Shown: positions 9,650 through 21,959 of the stretch, piece after piece
Numbering within the stretch: position 1 is the stretch's first letter
How the letters are laid out: each line of letters opens with the position of its first letter
Origin: Eleusine coracana subsp. coracana
Taxonomy: Eukaryota > Streptophyta > Magnoliopsida > Poales > Poaceae
Direction: 5' to 3'
DNA: 64,000 bases
NCBI GenBank assembly: GCA_032690845.1
Contig: CM064424.1
Location: forward strand, 31,482,228-31,546,227
Notes under the pieces: generated by a model
Database searches by the model: none
What the model saw: only the letters and a program-made list of their open reading frames with translations
What the model was told of the DNA's origin: nothing
Program-made: the position numbers and the translations under genes

Positions 9650-11561
9650 ATGTCTGGTTTCAACCTACTAGACAACTACCACAATGACTCAGAGGCTTTG
9701 TTGAGGAGAGTACGTCAACGACTCACCCCTCCCTGACCTGTGCCTGCTCTTGAAGCACCTCCGATCACACTAGCTCAGCCGTGAGTCCTGTCTTTGTGAG
9801 CACCATGATGCAGCCGCTGGAGGTTCCTTCTTTTCTCTGAAGGTCAAAGAAGCTCAAACTCTCAAAGAAAATATGGTCGCCAACTACAGTGGCTATGATG
9901 AGAGGCAAAGCCAGCCGCAACCCAAGATGAGGGGAGTAGACCAAGTTGATGGTATTGACATGCTAGCAATCAAGATGGATCAACTTTTGAAGAAAATGGA
10001 TTCACCTCAGACTGCCCAATCCTTTGACTCTCGCAGGACTTGCAAAGTCTGTGGCAATGTTGGACACATGGGCAGCCGCTGCCCAGAGACTCAAGAGGAA
10101 GAAGTGAACTACCTCAACAACAACAACAACATCAACAATAACAACAACAACGGGTTTAGGCCCCGTATGAACAACTTCGGATAGGAGTCCAAGCCAAACC
10201 TCTCCTTTGACAAAAACATGGGTACGTTTGGCAACTTCACTCGTAATGAACCATCCTTCCGTGATCTTGTTCTAGGACAATCTAAAATCAATGAAAGTTT
10301 TAGTAGGAAATTCACTGCTACTGATAAAGTCCTAGAGAGCATAGACTCTCGCATGGAAGCTTTCAATACCTCTCTGCAAAACCATCTTAGTCATAATAAA
10401 ATGTTAGAAACAAAAATTGCTCAGTTCGCCGCTTCTATTGTTAACCCTAACTCAGGCAAGCTTTCTGATCAGCCGAAAGCTAGCCCCAAAGACAATGTTA
10501 ATGCTATCACAACTAGAGGCGGAAAATCTACACAGGACCCACCAAATGCTAACGTTGCAAGAAAGACCAGGGAAACCGATGTAGAATCAGAAGGAGAGGA
10601 GGAAATTGAAGATGAGGAGAAAAAGGCGCCCATCAAGAAGGCACCATATGAGTTCTATGATACCCCGGTGTTGCCATTTCCCTCTCGCCAGAGGAAGCCA
10701 ACAGTGGATGAACTATTCGAAAAGTTTGTGGAGGTAATAAAGAAATTATATGTCAACATACCACTACTTAATGTTATGCAGGTTCCTACCTACTCCAAGT
10801 ACCTAAAAGACATCCTCAACAACAAACGCTCAATGCCATCCATGGAGGTTGTCAAATTAACTGAAGAATGTAGCGTCGCTATCTTGAACTCCCTCCTAGA
10901 GAAGAATCGAGATCCGGGATACCCAACCATCCCATGTTCCATCGGGATGCAACAATTCAACAACACCCTTTGTGATTTGGGGGCAAGTGTTAGCGTCATG
11001 CCAAAGGTAGTGTATGACAACCTTATGTCAATTCATTATCCCCTACAACAATGTATTGCAGCTCGTCGATCAATCAATCCACTACTCGGTGGGCAATGCG
11101 GAGGATGTACCCGTGAAAATAAGGAACTCTATCGTTCCCGTTGACTATGTGGTGCTGGACATGGAGGACGATGTAAAGACACCTCTTATGCTAGGAAGGT
11201 CGTTCCTTAGCACCGCAAATGCCAACATTGATGTTGGGGCTGGAGAAATCCACTTAACATTAATGGGCATGATAAAAATTTCTCCTCCAAGCCCTGAACG
11301 GAACAATGCAATCAGGTACGCATCTTTTATGGCAAAAATCCTAACATGGTGCATAAAATTGAGGTGTATCCAATTCCACCAAAATCGTGTGCACTAGTGG
11401 TAAAAGTTAAGAGCACATCACCGCCGCCCAATAAGAAGAACGAGCCACAGGAAATGAAGAAAAAGGTTGCCACCAAGCCCAAGAAAATCAAACAAGTATG
11501 GCGGAGGAAAGAAGTTGTGCCAATCGTGGAAAATTCTCCATCCACGGAAGGCACCGCGTAA
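9650..11561 (+). pseudogene. Athila-like gag-protease pseudogene, array unit 2
   Basis: This is collinear with the unit 1 gene, starting MSGFNLLDNYHND. The gag frame has stops near 9740 and 9800. The stop seen at 5543 in unit 1 is a sense Gln codon here, giving an open run 9873-10184. The TAG before MGTFGNF is shared with unit 1. The zinc knuckle reads CKVCGNVGHMGSRC near 10038-10079, and the protease motif DLGASVSVMP is near 10974-11003. The same frameshift follows near 11053. In a 90-bp sample after 10218 I count five differences from unit 1, so the two units are not a recent copy event. No RT or integrase is present. Confidence 0.8.
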
Positions 11562-12498
11562 AATTAAGCAAGGAGGATGTCTCGTCCAAGACAAAAAATC
11601 TGGACCCTTATCGGAAGGTAACCGATATTTATCCCCCCTTTCCTTATATATACCACTAAATTAGGTTGTTTTTATTCTCATCTTTAACCATTAAATTAGG
11701 CTATAAAAGAAACAAAAAAAATAAAAAAATTGAAAAAAAAGTTTTGGTGATGACTCGGCCAAGTTTCCTGGCCGGGAGGTCATTTTTGTGTCAAAACGAC
11801 CACCCGACAGCTGATCCAGGGCTTTAACCCAGCCTGAAATAACCCTCTCAAATTTCAGCACCCGGGAGGTCTTTATTCTTGAAAACGACCACCCGGCTAG
11901 GTTATGAGAGCCACACATGTCACCTCACTCTTTCACCACCAACACTCACCTGCCATCCTACTCCCCTAGGCCTCATGAGTCCCATCACTCTATCCTTGCT
12001 CCCTACACTCTCAACGAAGTTTTGGCCAAAGTAAGCAAGTAGAGCACATGGCACAAGGACCTAGCCCTCTCCCATCTCCACCAAATCAATAATGAAGCAA
12101 GTGGAGAAATAAGGCATGTTGGCCGGCATGGGTTGCCGCCCGGCCTGTCCTGCCGCCCGGCCTTAGATTTTCGGCTCCAAGGCTCCCCCTCGAGCCTATA
12201 AATATTGGGTGCCCTTTCACTTGTTTTTCCACCACAATTCTATCAGTTGAAACTTCATTTCTCCCTCACAACTCTCTCCCTTTTACACTCCCTTTCTCAC
12301 TCCATTAGTTTTCTTAGCAAGTGCATTTTCAACTTAGGAATAAAAGTTTGCTACAATAAAACCAATTAGAGGAAATATGCTATTTTCCTTGCACGTTCGA
12401 ACGGTTAACACTTGGACTACTAACCGAACGGCTAACCTCTGACCATTATTATCATATTGTCCTTCGGGTATTGTGTCCAAGTAACCCCTTTTGCAGGA
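11562..12498 (+). repeat. Non-coding 3' region of unit 2 (H-LTR-like), shortened
   Basis: It matches 7167-8298 but lacks about 157 bp (equivalent to about 7512-7669) and about 36 bp near 11977. The TATA box CTATAAATATTGGG is at 12196-12209. Microhomology at the larger junction (GGTTAT/AATGAG) suggests simple deletion. Confidence 0.5.
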
Positions 12499-12667
12499 AT
12501 GGCAAACATTTGGAGAGGCCTTTACACCAAGTTCAGCAGCAGCGACACCACAAGTCGTGGGAGGCGCACACCAAGTGAGCGCTCAGAAGCTGAAAACTTA
12601 GGAGCTTCATATGAGCATGCTCCGAGTTACCACTCGGAAACAAATGTCCATATCCGAGGCTCCAACG
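12499..12667 (+). pseudogene. H ORF1 start, third copy
   Basis: This is a third copy of the 56-codon ORF1 start, with one extra A near 12643 that shifts the frame. It abuts the element A 5' LTR at the same junction (CAACG then the LTR). Confidence 0.65.
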
Positions 12668-14254
12668 AGTTGACAACAAAATTTGACACAGTAAGAGTTT
12701 GAGGAAGGTTCAAAGGGTTGACTGGCTTTATTGGAAGTTGTCAAGAAGCAAACATCGCGGACTCGAGATAATCCATAATCAAACATGACATCGTCGGGTC
12801 AAATGCATGTACGTACGTGTGTGTGTGTTTGATTCAGGGAGGAGTTTTGGAATTTATATTATATGCCTTGGATTAGTAGTATGTGATGGCAAATTGGTTT
12901 AAGGAAAGAGAAGCAACGGAAGAAGAGGGGCCCAGCCTGGATACGTGAGAAAGGAAGATGCTGTTTTCGAGGCTATACAATCATAGATGGAAGGTGTGCA
13001 ATGGCCAGAATCTCGTATCTACATAGTTAGATATTCGGCCAGTTAGGATCATAGAATTAGAAATGTTATATTTAGTTGCCATGCAATGTAAACGTGATTG
13101 TTTCAGCATTGTTTTGTTCCTTGTATGACAAGTCCAGTTGTCCCTATAAATATAAAGGGTCACGGCAAATTGTAATCTATCAATCGATCAATACAACTTC
13201 GGCGCATCACCAACCTAGAAACAGGTATACCCCAATGGGTTCTTCATTCGGAGCGGGCTCCCTGTGATAGATGCAAGACTCATCACCTCGGCTGGTTCGT
13301 CATTATGAAGCTGGCTGCATCGGCTAGTTCAACCTCGGCGACATGGCGGAAGACTCGCCACCCCGGTGATCACGGTGACCTGTCTAGTACTGTCTCGGCG
13401 CAGACCGATCTTCTGGGTAGTTTGTCGTGGTTGCTAGTTATCTAGCATACTGGATCTTTCTAGGTTACTTTACTAGGATTAGTTGCATACTGTCTCGAGA
13501 AAACCGACCTATCGTAGTTATATCTAGTGATTCAATCTAGTCAGATCTGTATATTCGAGTCACCTCTAAATGGATCTTAGTGATTAGATCTAGTATTGTG
13601 TGGGCATTCATTCGTTCCAAGAACTATCTCGGCTCAGACCGATCTTCTGGGATATCTAGAACTGTCTTGGTTAAGTCCGATCTTCTACTTGGACAATGAT
13701 GCAAGAACGATCTCGTCGTGAGGGTCTGTTCGGGTATCATCAGAGTGATTAGCTGACGAGTTATCTGGTTACTAGCAATAGCTGATAGATATTCATATGT
13801 TTAATTTTGCTATCGCCTTTGGTTCATCGACTTCATCTACCACACTAGTTCTATTTGTATAGTCAATGAATCAACAAATGGTTTATTTATTTGTTAGTGT
13901 TGTATCGGTTATATATTGTGATTCTATTAACTGGCCTATATAATATTAATTATTAGCCTAATATGCATCGAATATTTGTTTTGTATTATTAAGATAAAGC
14001 CAATGCTTGATCATGTACTGTGCCGGCATCGACTATGTGCTTGGATCGACTCTGTGCCTGCATCGACTCTGTGCCTGGAAGCCATCATCGGTCGACTTGC
14101 AGGTGCACACCTTGTCAGTTGGATGGTCAAACTGACTAGCACACTGCGCACCATCTACCGCTCACTATTGGACCTGCACTGGAGCTAAGCAGATCCCCCA
14201 AGCCTCGAGTTTGCACGCGTAGGATCGACAGTCTGCTGATTTTCACGTCAAACA
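12668..14254 (+). repeat. 5' LTR of element A
   Basis: The start is decayed (AGTTGACA in place of TGTTGACA) and the end is CGTCAAACA. The TATA box CTATAAATATAAAG is at 13144-13157. The part before 13177 matches the array-unit LTRs; the part after matches only the A 3' LTR. R/U5 contains repeated phrases near CTGTCTCGG...ACCGATCTTCTGG (about 13395, 13490, 13628, 13662). Confidence 0.8.
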
Positions 14255-14260
14255 CACTTT

Positions 14261-14275
14261 TGGCACGCCAGTGGG
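14261..14275 (+). other. Primer-binding site of element A
   Basis: TGGCACGCCAGTGGG lies 6 bp after the LTR end. This type of PBS is common in non-coding grass gypsy-like elements; the primer tRNA was not assigned. Confidence 0.5.
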
Positions 14276-16073
14276 TCTCATCTTCATTATTTAGTGAGAA
14301 TCAGAAGGACTTATATTTTTATATCACTTGATTAGAAATCGATGCTACTATTTTGCTATGATATGATGTTGCTGGAAGCTGGAATTGGAGCCTCGTGACA
14401 GTCATCAGCTCGGTCCCAACCTATTCAAGAGCTGATGGCTGATTCTACAATATAGAGTAAAAGTTATTATTGAAAGGAGTTGATTGCATGTGCTTGGAAA
14501 CATATTCATTATGTGGTTGCAAAATATGGGTAATTGAAGAGTTTCTGGGCAGATCAACTATGCTAAAGCTGATGGTATCGGCTTGGGATATAGACCGCAA
14601 GGTGGTCTGATGATGCACGGATCATCTCAGCAACAGGCACTAGTTCCCAGGAGACGGGAAGATCAGGATTTGGCTGCATGACTTACAAGATGCATCAATA
14701 TGTGTGCATAAGACAACATGTCACGACAGGAAGCCTATCTATCAGTTTGCTAAACAAGGGTTGCATAGCTCAAATCCAATCTTTGCTACAGAGATGAGAA
14801 GAATTAGTATCAACTGGTACTGAGCAGGTCTGCAATGTGAAGAAAATTCTCTATCGACTTGGTAACACATCTATTATCATTTGATGGTTGGCTTGGCTTA
14901 CGATATATATTGGCATTGGTTTTGTCGGTGTCTCAAGGATCTGAAAGATAGAAGCCGATGGTGACAGGTACATATTTATTTTGACGAGTTTTTATCTTGC
15001 CATCATGGGCTAGCATATTTTTGTGTTATCATCGACTGTTAATGTATCAGCTATGGAATATCTTCATTGGCTCGTATTGAAATAATATACTTCTGGAGAA
15101 GCCAATGTTTGATTATGTCATCTGGAAGCAGTCGATATTATTTTTTATCATTCCACCATCGGTTGCACATGTATGAAGTCAGTGCTTTTCTGTGTGAAGA
15201 GAGTTCCAGCCAAGTCAGGAGATATGCGTGCTCTGTCATGAAGAAAGGAACTACATATGTATTTGAAAGGAATGCTATTCTTGAGAGAAGCATCGACTTT
15301 CATCGCATCGACTTGATCCAAGCAATGACTTATATGGGTGTTGGACACGGGAAGATGTAATGGATTGTTGTGCATTACTTTATGGAATAATCTGGAATCA
15401 ATGGCCGATGGAATTACCCATCGGGGTCAATGTAACCAATAACAACAATCGAACCCAGATGGTACTCAAAGCACTTACTAGGAATATCATCTTGCGCTTT
15501 GGATGGGGATCAGCTACAACATGTCATGTAGGAGTCTGGCTGGTCAACTCTGGAGTGTTATGGTCGATGGAAGGCTATGCTATTGCTAAGCAGCAACTAA
15601 CAGAGGAAAGGTCAATGACTATAATTATTCCAGTTCTTAAGACTTTGATGGCATCGACATTCGGTGTAGAGGCCAATTGGAGTTATGAGATAGTGCAGCG
15701 TGTTGGAAGCTCATGATCATTACGAAGTGCTGGACAACAAATTGGAGAAGGCAAGGAGTGTCATGGTATATTTATTTATGGATTAAATCTGGACAGCGCA
15801 TGCAGCAGGCCACCAGTTTCGAGTATGAAGCACCAAGGCATCATTGGCATCAACTGTTCTTTCTCTGCAGTTTATACCGACCATCGTTATATGCTAATGC
15901 TTGATTATGCTTGTGGATATCGGTATGTCTCCATTGTTTGCTTACGCATCTTGTATTGTCATCATCGACTTCATTTTGTCTTTGGGGGGGGGGGGGGGGG
16001 GGGGGGCAGGAAATCTTGTAAGGAGGGGATCATGGATTGTTACCACTAGACGCGCAGGCGGAGCGGAAGCGAA
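14276..16073 (+). other. Interior of element A, left part, non-coding
   Basis: The longest open stretch (15360-15716, 118 codons) matches no family I recognise and lies among many stops. Words such as CATCGACTT and CATCGGC recur, as they do in the right part at 37616-39435, which supports both belonging to one element. A run of 23 G lies at 15984-16006. Confidence 0.55.
15984..16006 (+). repeat. G23 homopolymer
   Basis: Twenty-three consecutive G residues follow CTTT. Such a tract is prone to length errors in sequencing and to G-quadruplex formation. Confidence 0.9.
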
Positions 16074-16464
16074 TGTTGGAGCAACTCATCTAACGTAGTC
16101 GCACGTCGGTGTAGAGAAAGTAGTCGATCACGTCAATCGTCTCCTCCCAGTCCAGCCGTTCGGCACCGCAGCAACAACAGCGCCTCCTCGCGGTATCCAC
16201 ACGTACGGGGTTGTAACACCGTGCGCGGCGTGCTAGCACCGGCAACATAGTTAGGGTTATGGGCAAGAGAGAGGGAGGAGCGCAGCGGCTAAGGTTATGG
16301 ACTGGTGGGTTTTTGTACCCCTTGTCCTGCCTCCACTTATATAGACCCTTCTAATGGGCCTCGACAAGTTGGGCCATTAATGGACTAATCCCACACGGAT
16401 CAATATTCGTATGACCCTCACATACGGATCAAATTCGTATTGTCTCTTGGGCATCTCTCCAACA
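16074..16464 (-). repeat. 3' LTR of copia element B
   Basis: On the minus strand the sequence runs TGTTGGAGAG to TTGCTCCAACA, with 8-bp inverted ends. A TATA-like TCTATATAAGTGG is near 16333-16346. A PPT lies directly upstream in element orientation. Confidence 0.8.
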
Positions 16465-17396
16465 ATCTCCCACATGCACTAGAGACAATCACATAGGTAA
16501 GCGATGTTCCAACCCGTTAAGTGTGTGACCCGTTAGGTTCACATGTACACGACAACATGATGTGAAAACGCCTTTTCAAATCATAAATCAATAGCGGCAC
16601 CTAGCAGCATATACTAATTCTCGTGTACACATAAAGAACATATCGGTTGAACCTTTTGACATACGTATTCATCGATCCCTTTGCCTCACGATATTAGTCA
16701 AGCTCAAGGCGAGATACGTGCCATCCCTGTAATAGCTCGACCATTCAGTCGAATGTCTAGTGGATTTATCATGACTAACTCTTAGTCATTGTGATTAACT
16801 TTTAATCACATTGGCATGGTCATGCACTTCCAAATCCATCTAACTCGAGGGGCCCAGAGATATCTCTCCTGTTATTAGGAGGGGCAAATTCCATCTTGAC
16901 TACTCACACCCCATGACATGTTTCATAACATACCCGAAAGCTACTTTTATGACTACCCAGTTATGGAGTAGCGTTTGGTAACCCCTAAGTGTGCTACTAC
17001 GCATTCTGGAGATCAATGACGATCTCAGGTCCAAGGATCCCGAAGGTACATCATTCAAGACAACGACTGATGGCACAAATATAACATCTTAGTATAGTCT
17101 TTTAGTGGGTCAATCCAACACCATGTTCTCCCACATGTGTCCATATTATTAATTTGATATCTCCATATCAATGATCAAACTTGATCATCAACCAATACAT
17201 GTGCTAGTCCATGAATCATTATTGTCCCACATAATGATAAGGAACTAGGGATCATTTAGGATAATATTATGAAAAATAATGAGTTTCACAAACAAGCCAT
17301 ATACTTGTCAATCAATGCAATAATTATTATCCATGGAACAAAATAACACTTTATTCAATCACACATAAACATAGACATTACACAATCTCTTATACA
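16465..17396 (-). other. 3' untranslated region and polypurine tract of element B
   Basis: Minus-strand GTGCATGTGGGAGAT (16465-16479) is the PPT next to the LTR. The 930 bp between it and the RNase H stop shows no coding sequence. Confidence 0.6.
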
Positions 17397-17957
17397 TTAA
17401 TCATGCTGATATCTAATACCCATGGATCTCATATGTGCCTCATGCTTGGGCTGAGAGAGAGGCTTTATCAACGGATCAGCGATGTTTGAATCCGTGTGCA
17501 CCTTGCATATGTTTACATCACCTCGAGCGACAATGTCTCGGATGAGGTGATAACGACGTAGTACGTGTTTGTTCTTTTGATGCGCTCTAGGCTCATTGGC
17601 TTGCGCAATGGCACCACTATTGTCACAATAGAGATCCTTTGGACTGAACGCACTAGGAACCACACCCAACCCAGAAATAAATTTTCTGATCCAAACAACT
17701 TCCTTTGTAGCTTCTGAAGCGGCAAGGTACTTGGCCTCCATTGTTGAATCAGCAACCGTATCTTGCTTGGAACTCTTCCAGCTCACCGTGCCTCCATTGA
17801 GGCAAAACACATATCCAGATTGCGATCTCGAATCGTCTTTGTCGGTTTGGAAGCTAGCATCAATGTAACCATTTACAACAAGCTCTTCCTCACCTCCATA
17901 GACTAGGAACATACCCATAGTTCTTCTCAAGTACTTTAGGATATTCTTACTAGCCAC
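17397..17957 (-). pseudogene. Copia RNase H domain, element B
   Basis: This is an open 186-codon stretch ending at a natural stop near 17397. Expected RNase H acidic motifs are present: IDASF near residue 32, MEAKYLA near 72 and YCDNSGAI near 109. The tail has HVLRRYHLIRDIV and HTDSNIADPLIKPL, typical of the copia polyprotein C-terminus. It is in the same frame as the RT piece at 17958-18377, separated by one stop. The domain itself looks complete; it is called a pseudogene because the polyprotein is broken upstream. Confidence 0.85.
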
Positions 17958-18640
17958 TCAGTGAGCTTCTCCTGGGTTTGATTGGAACCTACTTGCAGCG
18001 CTTAGAGCGAAAGCTACATCTGGGCGCGTACATATCATGGCGTACATGATGGACCCGATAGCCGAAGCATACGGGATTGCTCTCATCTTCTCTATCTCAT
18101 CAGGTGTCGAAGGACACTGAGTCTTGCTAAGAGTAATGCCATGCGACATGGGCAAGAAACCTTTCTTGGAATCTTGCATATTGAACCGTTTCAATATCTT
18201 GTCGATGTACGTGTCTTGGCATAATCCAATTAGCGGTTTTGATCTATCTCTATAGATCTTAATGCCGAAAATGTTAGCTACCTCTCCTAAGTCCTTCATA
18301 GAGAAACTCTTTCTCAAAGAAGTCTTAACAGCTTCAAGCAATGGAGTATTATTACCGATCAGCAATATGTCATCCACATAAAGGACTAGAAAGACAAGCG
18401 CGCTCCCACAAGCCTTTTTGTAAACACAAGGCTCTTCTTCGTTTTTAATGAAGCCAAACCCTTTGATTTTACCTCATCAAAGCGAAGATTCCATCTCCGG
18501 GATGCTTGCTTTATTCCATAAAAGGACTTTTGAAGCTTGCATATCTTCCTAGCATTTTGTGGATCGACAAAACCTTCAGGTTGTGTCATGTACACATCCT
18601 CACTTAGGTTTCCATTAAGGAAAGCCGTTTTGACATCCAT
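17958..18640 (-). pseudogene. Copia reverse transcriptase, element B, frameshifted
   Basis: The N-terminal part reads MDVKTAFLNGNLSEDVYM and KSFYGIKQASRRWN, classical copia RT blocks. The catalytic YVDD-type box lies near 18355-18390 (DDILLIGNN is visible at the start of the second piece). Between 18390 and 18470 the frame changes, so N- and C-terminal halves are in different frames. A stop separates this from the upstream integrase-linker region at 18638-18640. The C-terminal half contains RPDVAFALSAASRF before a stop at 17958. Confidence 0.85.
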
Positions 18641-19810
18641 TTACCATATCTCATAATCATAAAATACGGCAATTGCTAGAAGGATCTGTATAGACTTTAG
18701 CATAGTGACGGGCGAGAAGGTCTCATCATAATCAACCCCTTGAATTTTCTTAAAACCTTTCACCACCAATCGTGCCTTATAGATGTGAACATTTCCATCC
18801 ATGTCTATCTTTTTCTTAACAACCCATTTAAACTCAATGGTTTTTACACCATCAGGCGGATCTATCAAGTTCCAAACTTGATTTTCTCTCATGGATTCTA
18901 ATTTGGATCTCATGGCTCCAAGCCATTTCTTATAGTCCGGTCCCATCATTGCTTCACTGTAAGTCTTAGGCTCATCATTGTCTAACAATAATATGTCGCG
19001 TTGCCCTGTGGTTAGGAGTGTGAATTTTTCAGGAGTGTGATGTGCCCTTTCTGACCTACATGGGGCTGGTGTTTCAACAATTGGTTCAACAACAACTTGT
19101 TCATCCAATTGTGGTATAGTGGAAGAAGAAACATTTTCTGGAGCTTCTTCAATTTCTTCAAGTTGCACCGTTCTCCCACTTACCCTTTTAGAGAGAAACT
19201 CTTTCTCTAGAAAGGCACCATTACGAGCGACAAACACTTTGCCCTCTTCCCGATTGTAGAAATAATAACCTTTGGTTTCCCTAGGGTATCCTACAAAGAA
19301 GCATTTATCAGACTTGGAAGAAGGCTTATCAGATGTCATACATTTTGCATAAGCCTCACATCCCCAAATCTTAAGAAAAGACAAACCGGGACACTTCCCA
19401 GTCCATATCTCATATGGTGTCCTTTCCACGGATTTAGATGGAACCCTATTAAGTGTGAAAGCGGCAGTTTCTAGAGCGTATCCCCAGAAGGACAATGGAA
19501 GATCACTTTGGCTCATCATAGACCTAACCATGTCTAACAAGGTTGGGTTCCTCCGTTCGGATACTCCATTCCATTGGGGCGTTCCTGGCGGAGTCCATTG
19601 TGGAACAATTCAACATTGCTTTAGATGTTCACCAAATTCGTGGCTCAAATATTTACCACCATGATCAGATCATAAGAGTTTAATAGTCTTGCCCAATTGA
19701 TTTTGTACTTCATTTTGAAATTCTTTGAACTTTTCAAAGTATTCAGACTTATGCCTCATTAAGTAGATGTAACCATATATGCTAAAGTCGTCGGTAAAAG
19801 TTATGAAGTA
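18641..19810 (-). pseudogene. Copia integrase and linker, element B
   Basis: The 18641-19540 part is open for 299 codons. It covers the integrase C-terminal region (PLSFWGYALETAAFTLNRVP, TPYEIWTGKCP, WGCEAYAK) and the start of RT (MGPDYKKWLGAM, IYKARLVVKGF, YDETFSPV). The core with the first catalytic Asp region (HMDVCGPM, ending near 19815) and the DDE positions between 19540 and 19810 is interrupted by at least two stops. The order integrase before RT is diagnostic for Ty1/copia. Confidence 0.85.
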
Positions 19811-20518
19811 CTAAAAACCACCTCTGGTCGTGCAACTCATTGGTCCACATACATCCATATGTACAAGTCCCAATAGTTCACTCGCCCTCTCATTATTTCC
19901 TGTGAAAGGCGACTTAGTCATTTTGCCAAGTAAACAAGACTCACATGTGTCAATTGATTCAAAATCAAAAGAACTTAGAAGACCATCTGTATGGAGCTTC
20001 TTTATGCGCTTCTCATTTATATGACCTAAACGACAATGCCAAGTATATGTGGGATTCAAATCATTAGGTTTGAGCCTTTTCGCATCAATGTTATAAATAG
20101 GCTTATTCTCAAGATCTAAGGAACATAATCCATTCACCAATGGGCAATTACCATAGAGAATATCATTCAAATAAATGGAACAACACTTGTTCCTTATTAT
20201 GACCTCATAACCATCATGTTCCTCCAAACACTTTAAAGAAATAATGTTTTTGCCTAAGACGGGAATGTAATAACAATTATTTAACTCCAAAACTAATCCT
20301 GATGGTAATGAAAGTGGATAAGTTCCGACAGCCAACGTAGCAACCTTTCTAAGCCTCTGCAATGATTTGCAAGTATGAATCATCGATCCGGTATCAAATA
20401 CCTATGAATCATAAGGACATGTAGCAACATTATTAACTTCAATAAAATTGATACCTGAATTAGAAGTGTCTCCATGCTTCTTCTTCAGCTCTTCTAGATA
20501 AAGCTTGCAATTCCTCTT
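19811..20518 (-). pseudogene. Copia protease and integrase zinc region, element B
   Basis: The protease motif FDTGSMIH lies near 20370-20400, preceded by a stop. The GAG-pre-integrase segment follows with WHCRLGHINEKRIKKL and CESCLLGKMTKSPF, the HHCC zinc-binding region of integrase. It is in the same frame as gag upstream and integrase downstream. The domains are recognisable along their length, with point nonsense mutations only. Confidence 0.8.
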
Positions 20519-21301
20519 CTAATGACCGATTTTCTTGCAGTGAAAACAAAGTTCACCAGTCACCGGTTTAGGATTAGGAGCTGCTGCAGGCTTAGGCTTA
20601 GCGCTAGAGATCTCATCTGTAGCCTTAGCCTTAGCCTTGCGCTTTCGCTTCCTTCTATCCTTTTGAACCAAGTTGAGTTGACTTGGACTAGATTTCTTGA
20701 TGCTTGCCTCAGCTGTCTTAAGCATCCCATGCAACTCAGCCAATGTCTTCTCCATGCTATTCATTTGAAAGTTTATAATGAAAGGCTCATAGCTCGTGGG
20801 AAGCGACTGGAGAATCACATCTGTGGCCAAATCAGGCTATAGAGCAGCATCAAGTTTCTCCAAATTCTCAATGTAACCAATCATCTTGATCACATGAGGA
20901 CTGACAGAACCATTTTCAGCTAGCCTGCACGCAAACAAAGACTTTGAGATGTTGTACCTCTCAGACCTTGCTTGGTTCTCAAACATGCCATGGAGTCCCT
21001 CAATCATATTGTGGGCATCCACGTTCTCATATTGCTTCTGAACCTCAGAGGACATAGTGGCAAGCATGAGACAGCTAACATCAATTGCATCATTGGTATG
21101 CTTCTCATACTCCCTTTTCTGAGCGGCAATAGCATTTTCTGGCAGGTCATCAGGATAGGGAAGCTCTAGAACATATTCCTTTTTCTCTTGCTTGAGAACA
21201 ATTCTCAAGTTGTGATACCAATCAATAAAGTTTGTTCCACTAAGCTTTTCTTTTTCAAGAATCGAGCGCAAATTGAAAGTGTTACTAGCGGTTGGTGCCA
21301 T
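20519..21301 (-). pseudogene. Copia gag, element B
   Basis: The ATG at 21301 opens MAPTASNTFNLRSIL, a usual copia gag start. The retrotran_gag_2-type core runs to about residue 154, where a TAG near 20834 breaks the frame. The same frame continues to a zinc knuckle CFHCKKIGH near 20520-20550, where another stop falls inside the knuckle before KRNC. A Lys/Arg-rich stretch (about 20625-20660) precedes the knuckle. About 260 codons in total is normal for this family. Confidence 0.85.
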
Positions 21302-21959
21302 GATCTACAACAGAAAATATGCAAATATAAGCACTATGTAAATTGAAAACTTTTATTAAACATTTTAACAAAAGTTCATTATTCCACTATATGCTTGGAA
21401 CCGTTTTCCCTCAAAACAACATATAGTGGTTCAAGATCCATACTCAACTTATATCCTAGTGTGCTTTGGCATGACCGCTAGAAATCTAGTGACATAGGTA
21501 AGCAACACTTTGCTAATCACATCCCTATGTGACTCTTGTTTGTTGGGTGGCATCACATGCCCCGACGCCAACACCATGCCCCAAAGCCCAAAACCATTTT
21601 GATAGCTTTGTTAATTAAACCAACACTATGCATGTAAATGTCCGACCTTTACCCTAATAATTAAGATAGTTGAGGTATTCTACTTTGGCAGACCTACCAT
21701 ACAATGATCATAATTTTAATAGGTGCAGCTATTGGAAGGGCACATAATTTAATTTTTCTTAAGGGAACCTATTCTAGCATGTTAATCATATCCAATATAA
21801 AAACAAATGAAAGAATAGGGTGACAGGAACATTATCACAGACAATCATATTAACTGTGAAATAACATGGCCCCTTTCAATTGGTGATCTCCATCTCCATT
21901 GTCATCGTCATGTCTCCCGTCCCTTGAACCATCATGCTTGAGGCCTCCATGAACTAACA
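21302..21959 (-). other. 5' leader of element B, interrupted by C
   Basis: Non-coding sequence lies upstream of the B gag. It is split at 21960-21964 (CTTAG) by chromovirus C and continues at 37417. No further feature is seen. Confidence 0.5.

Larger units (their letters stand above)
16074..21959 (-). mobile_element. Element B: Ty1/copia retrotransposon, 5' LTR not found
   Basis: Order on the minus strand is gag, protease, integrase, RT, RNase H, the copia order. A 391-bp LTR with 8-bp inverted ends closes its 3' side (16074-16464). The other side runs into chromovirus C and continues at 37417. No second LTR or iMet-type PBS was found there, so the 5' end is deleted or too decayed to see. 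Most breaks are in one frame, with one frameshift in RT. Confidence 0.8.

Noticed and set aside
15360..15716. 118-codon ORF inside element A
   Set aside because: No recognisable protein motif, no similar ORF in the right half, and it lies in a region otherwise full of stops. Likely chance.
18386..18640. Possible host gene with MDVKTAFLNGN
   Set aside because: This is the standard copia RT core sequence within element B.
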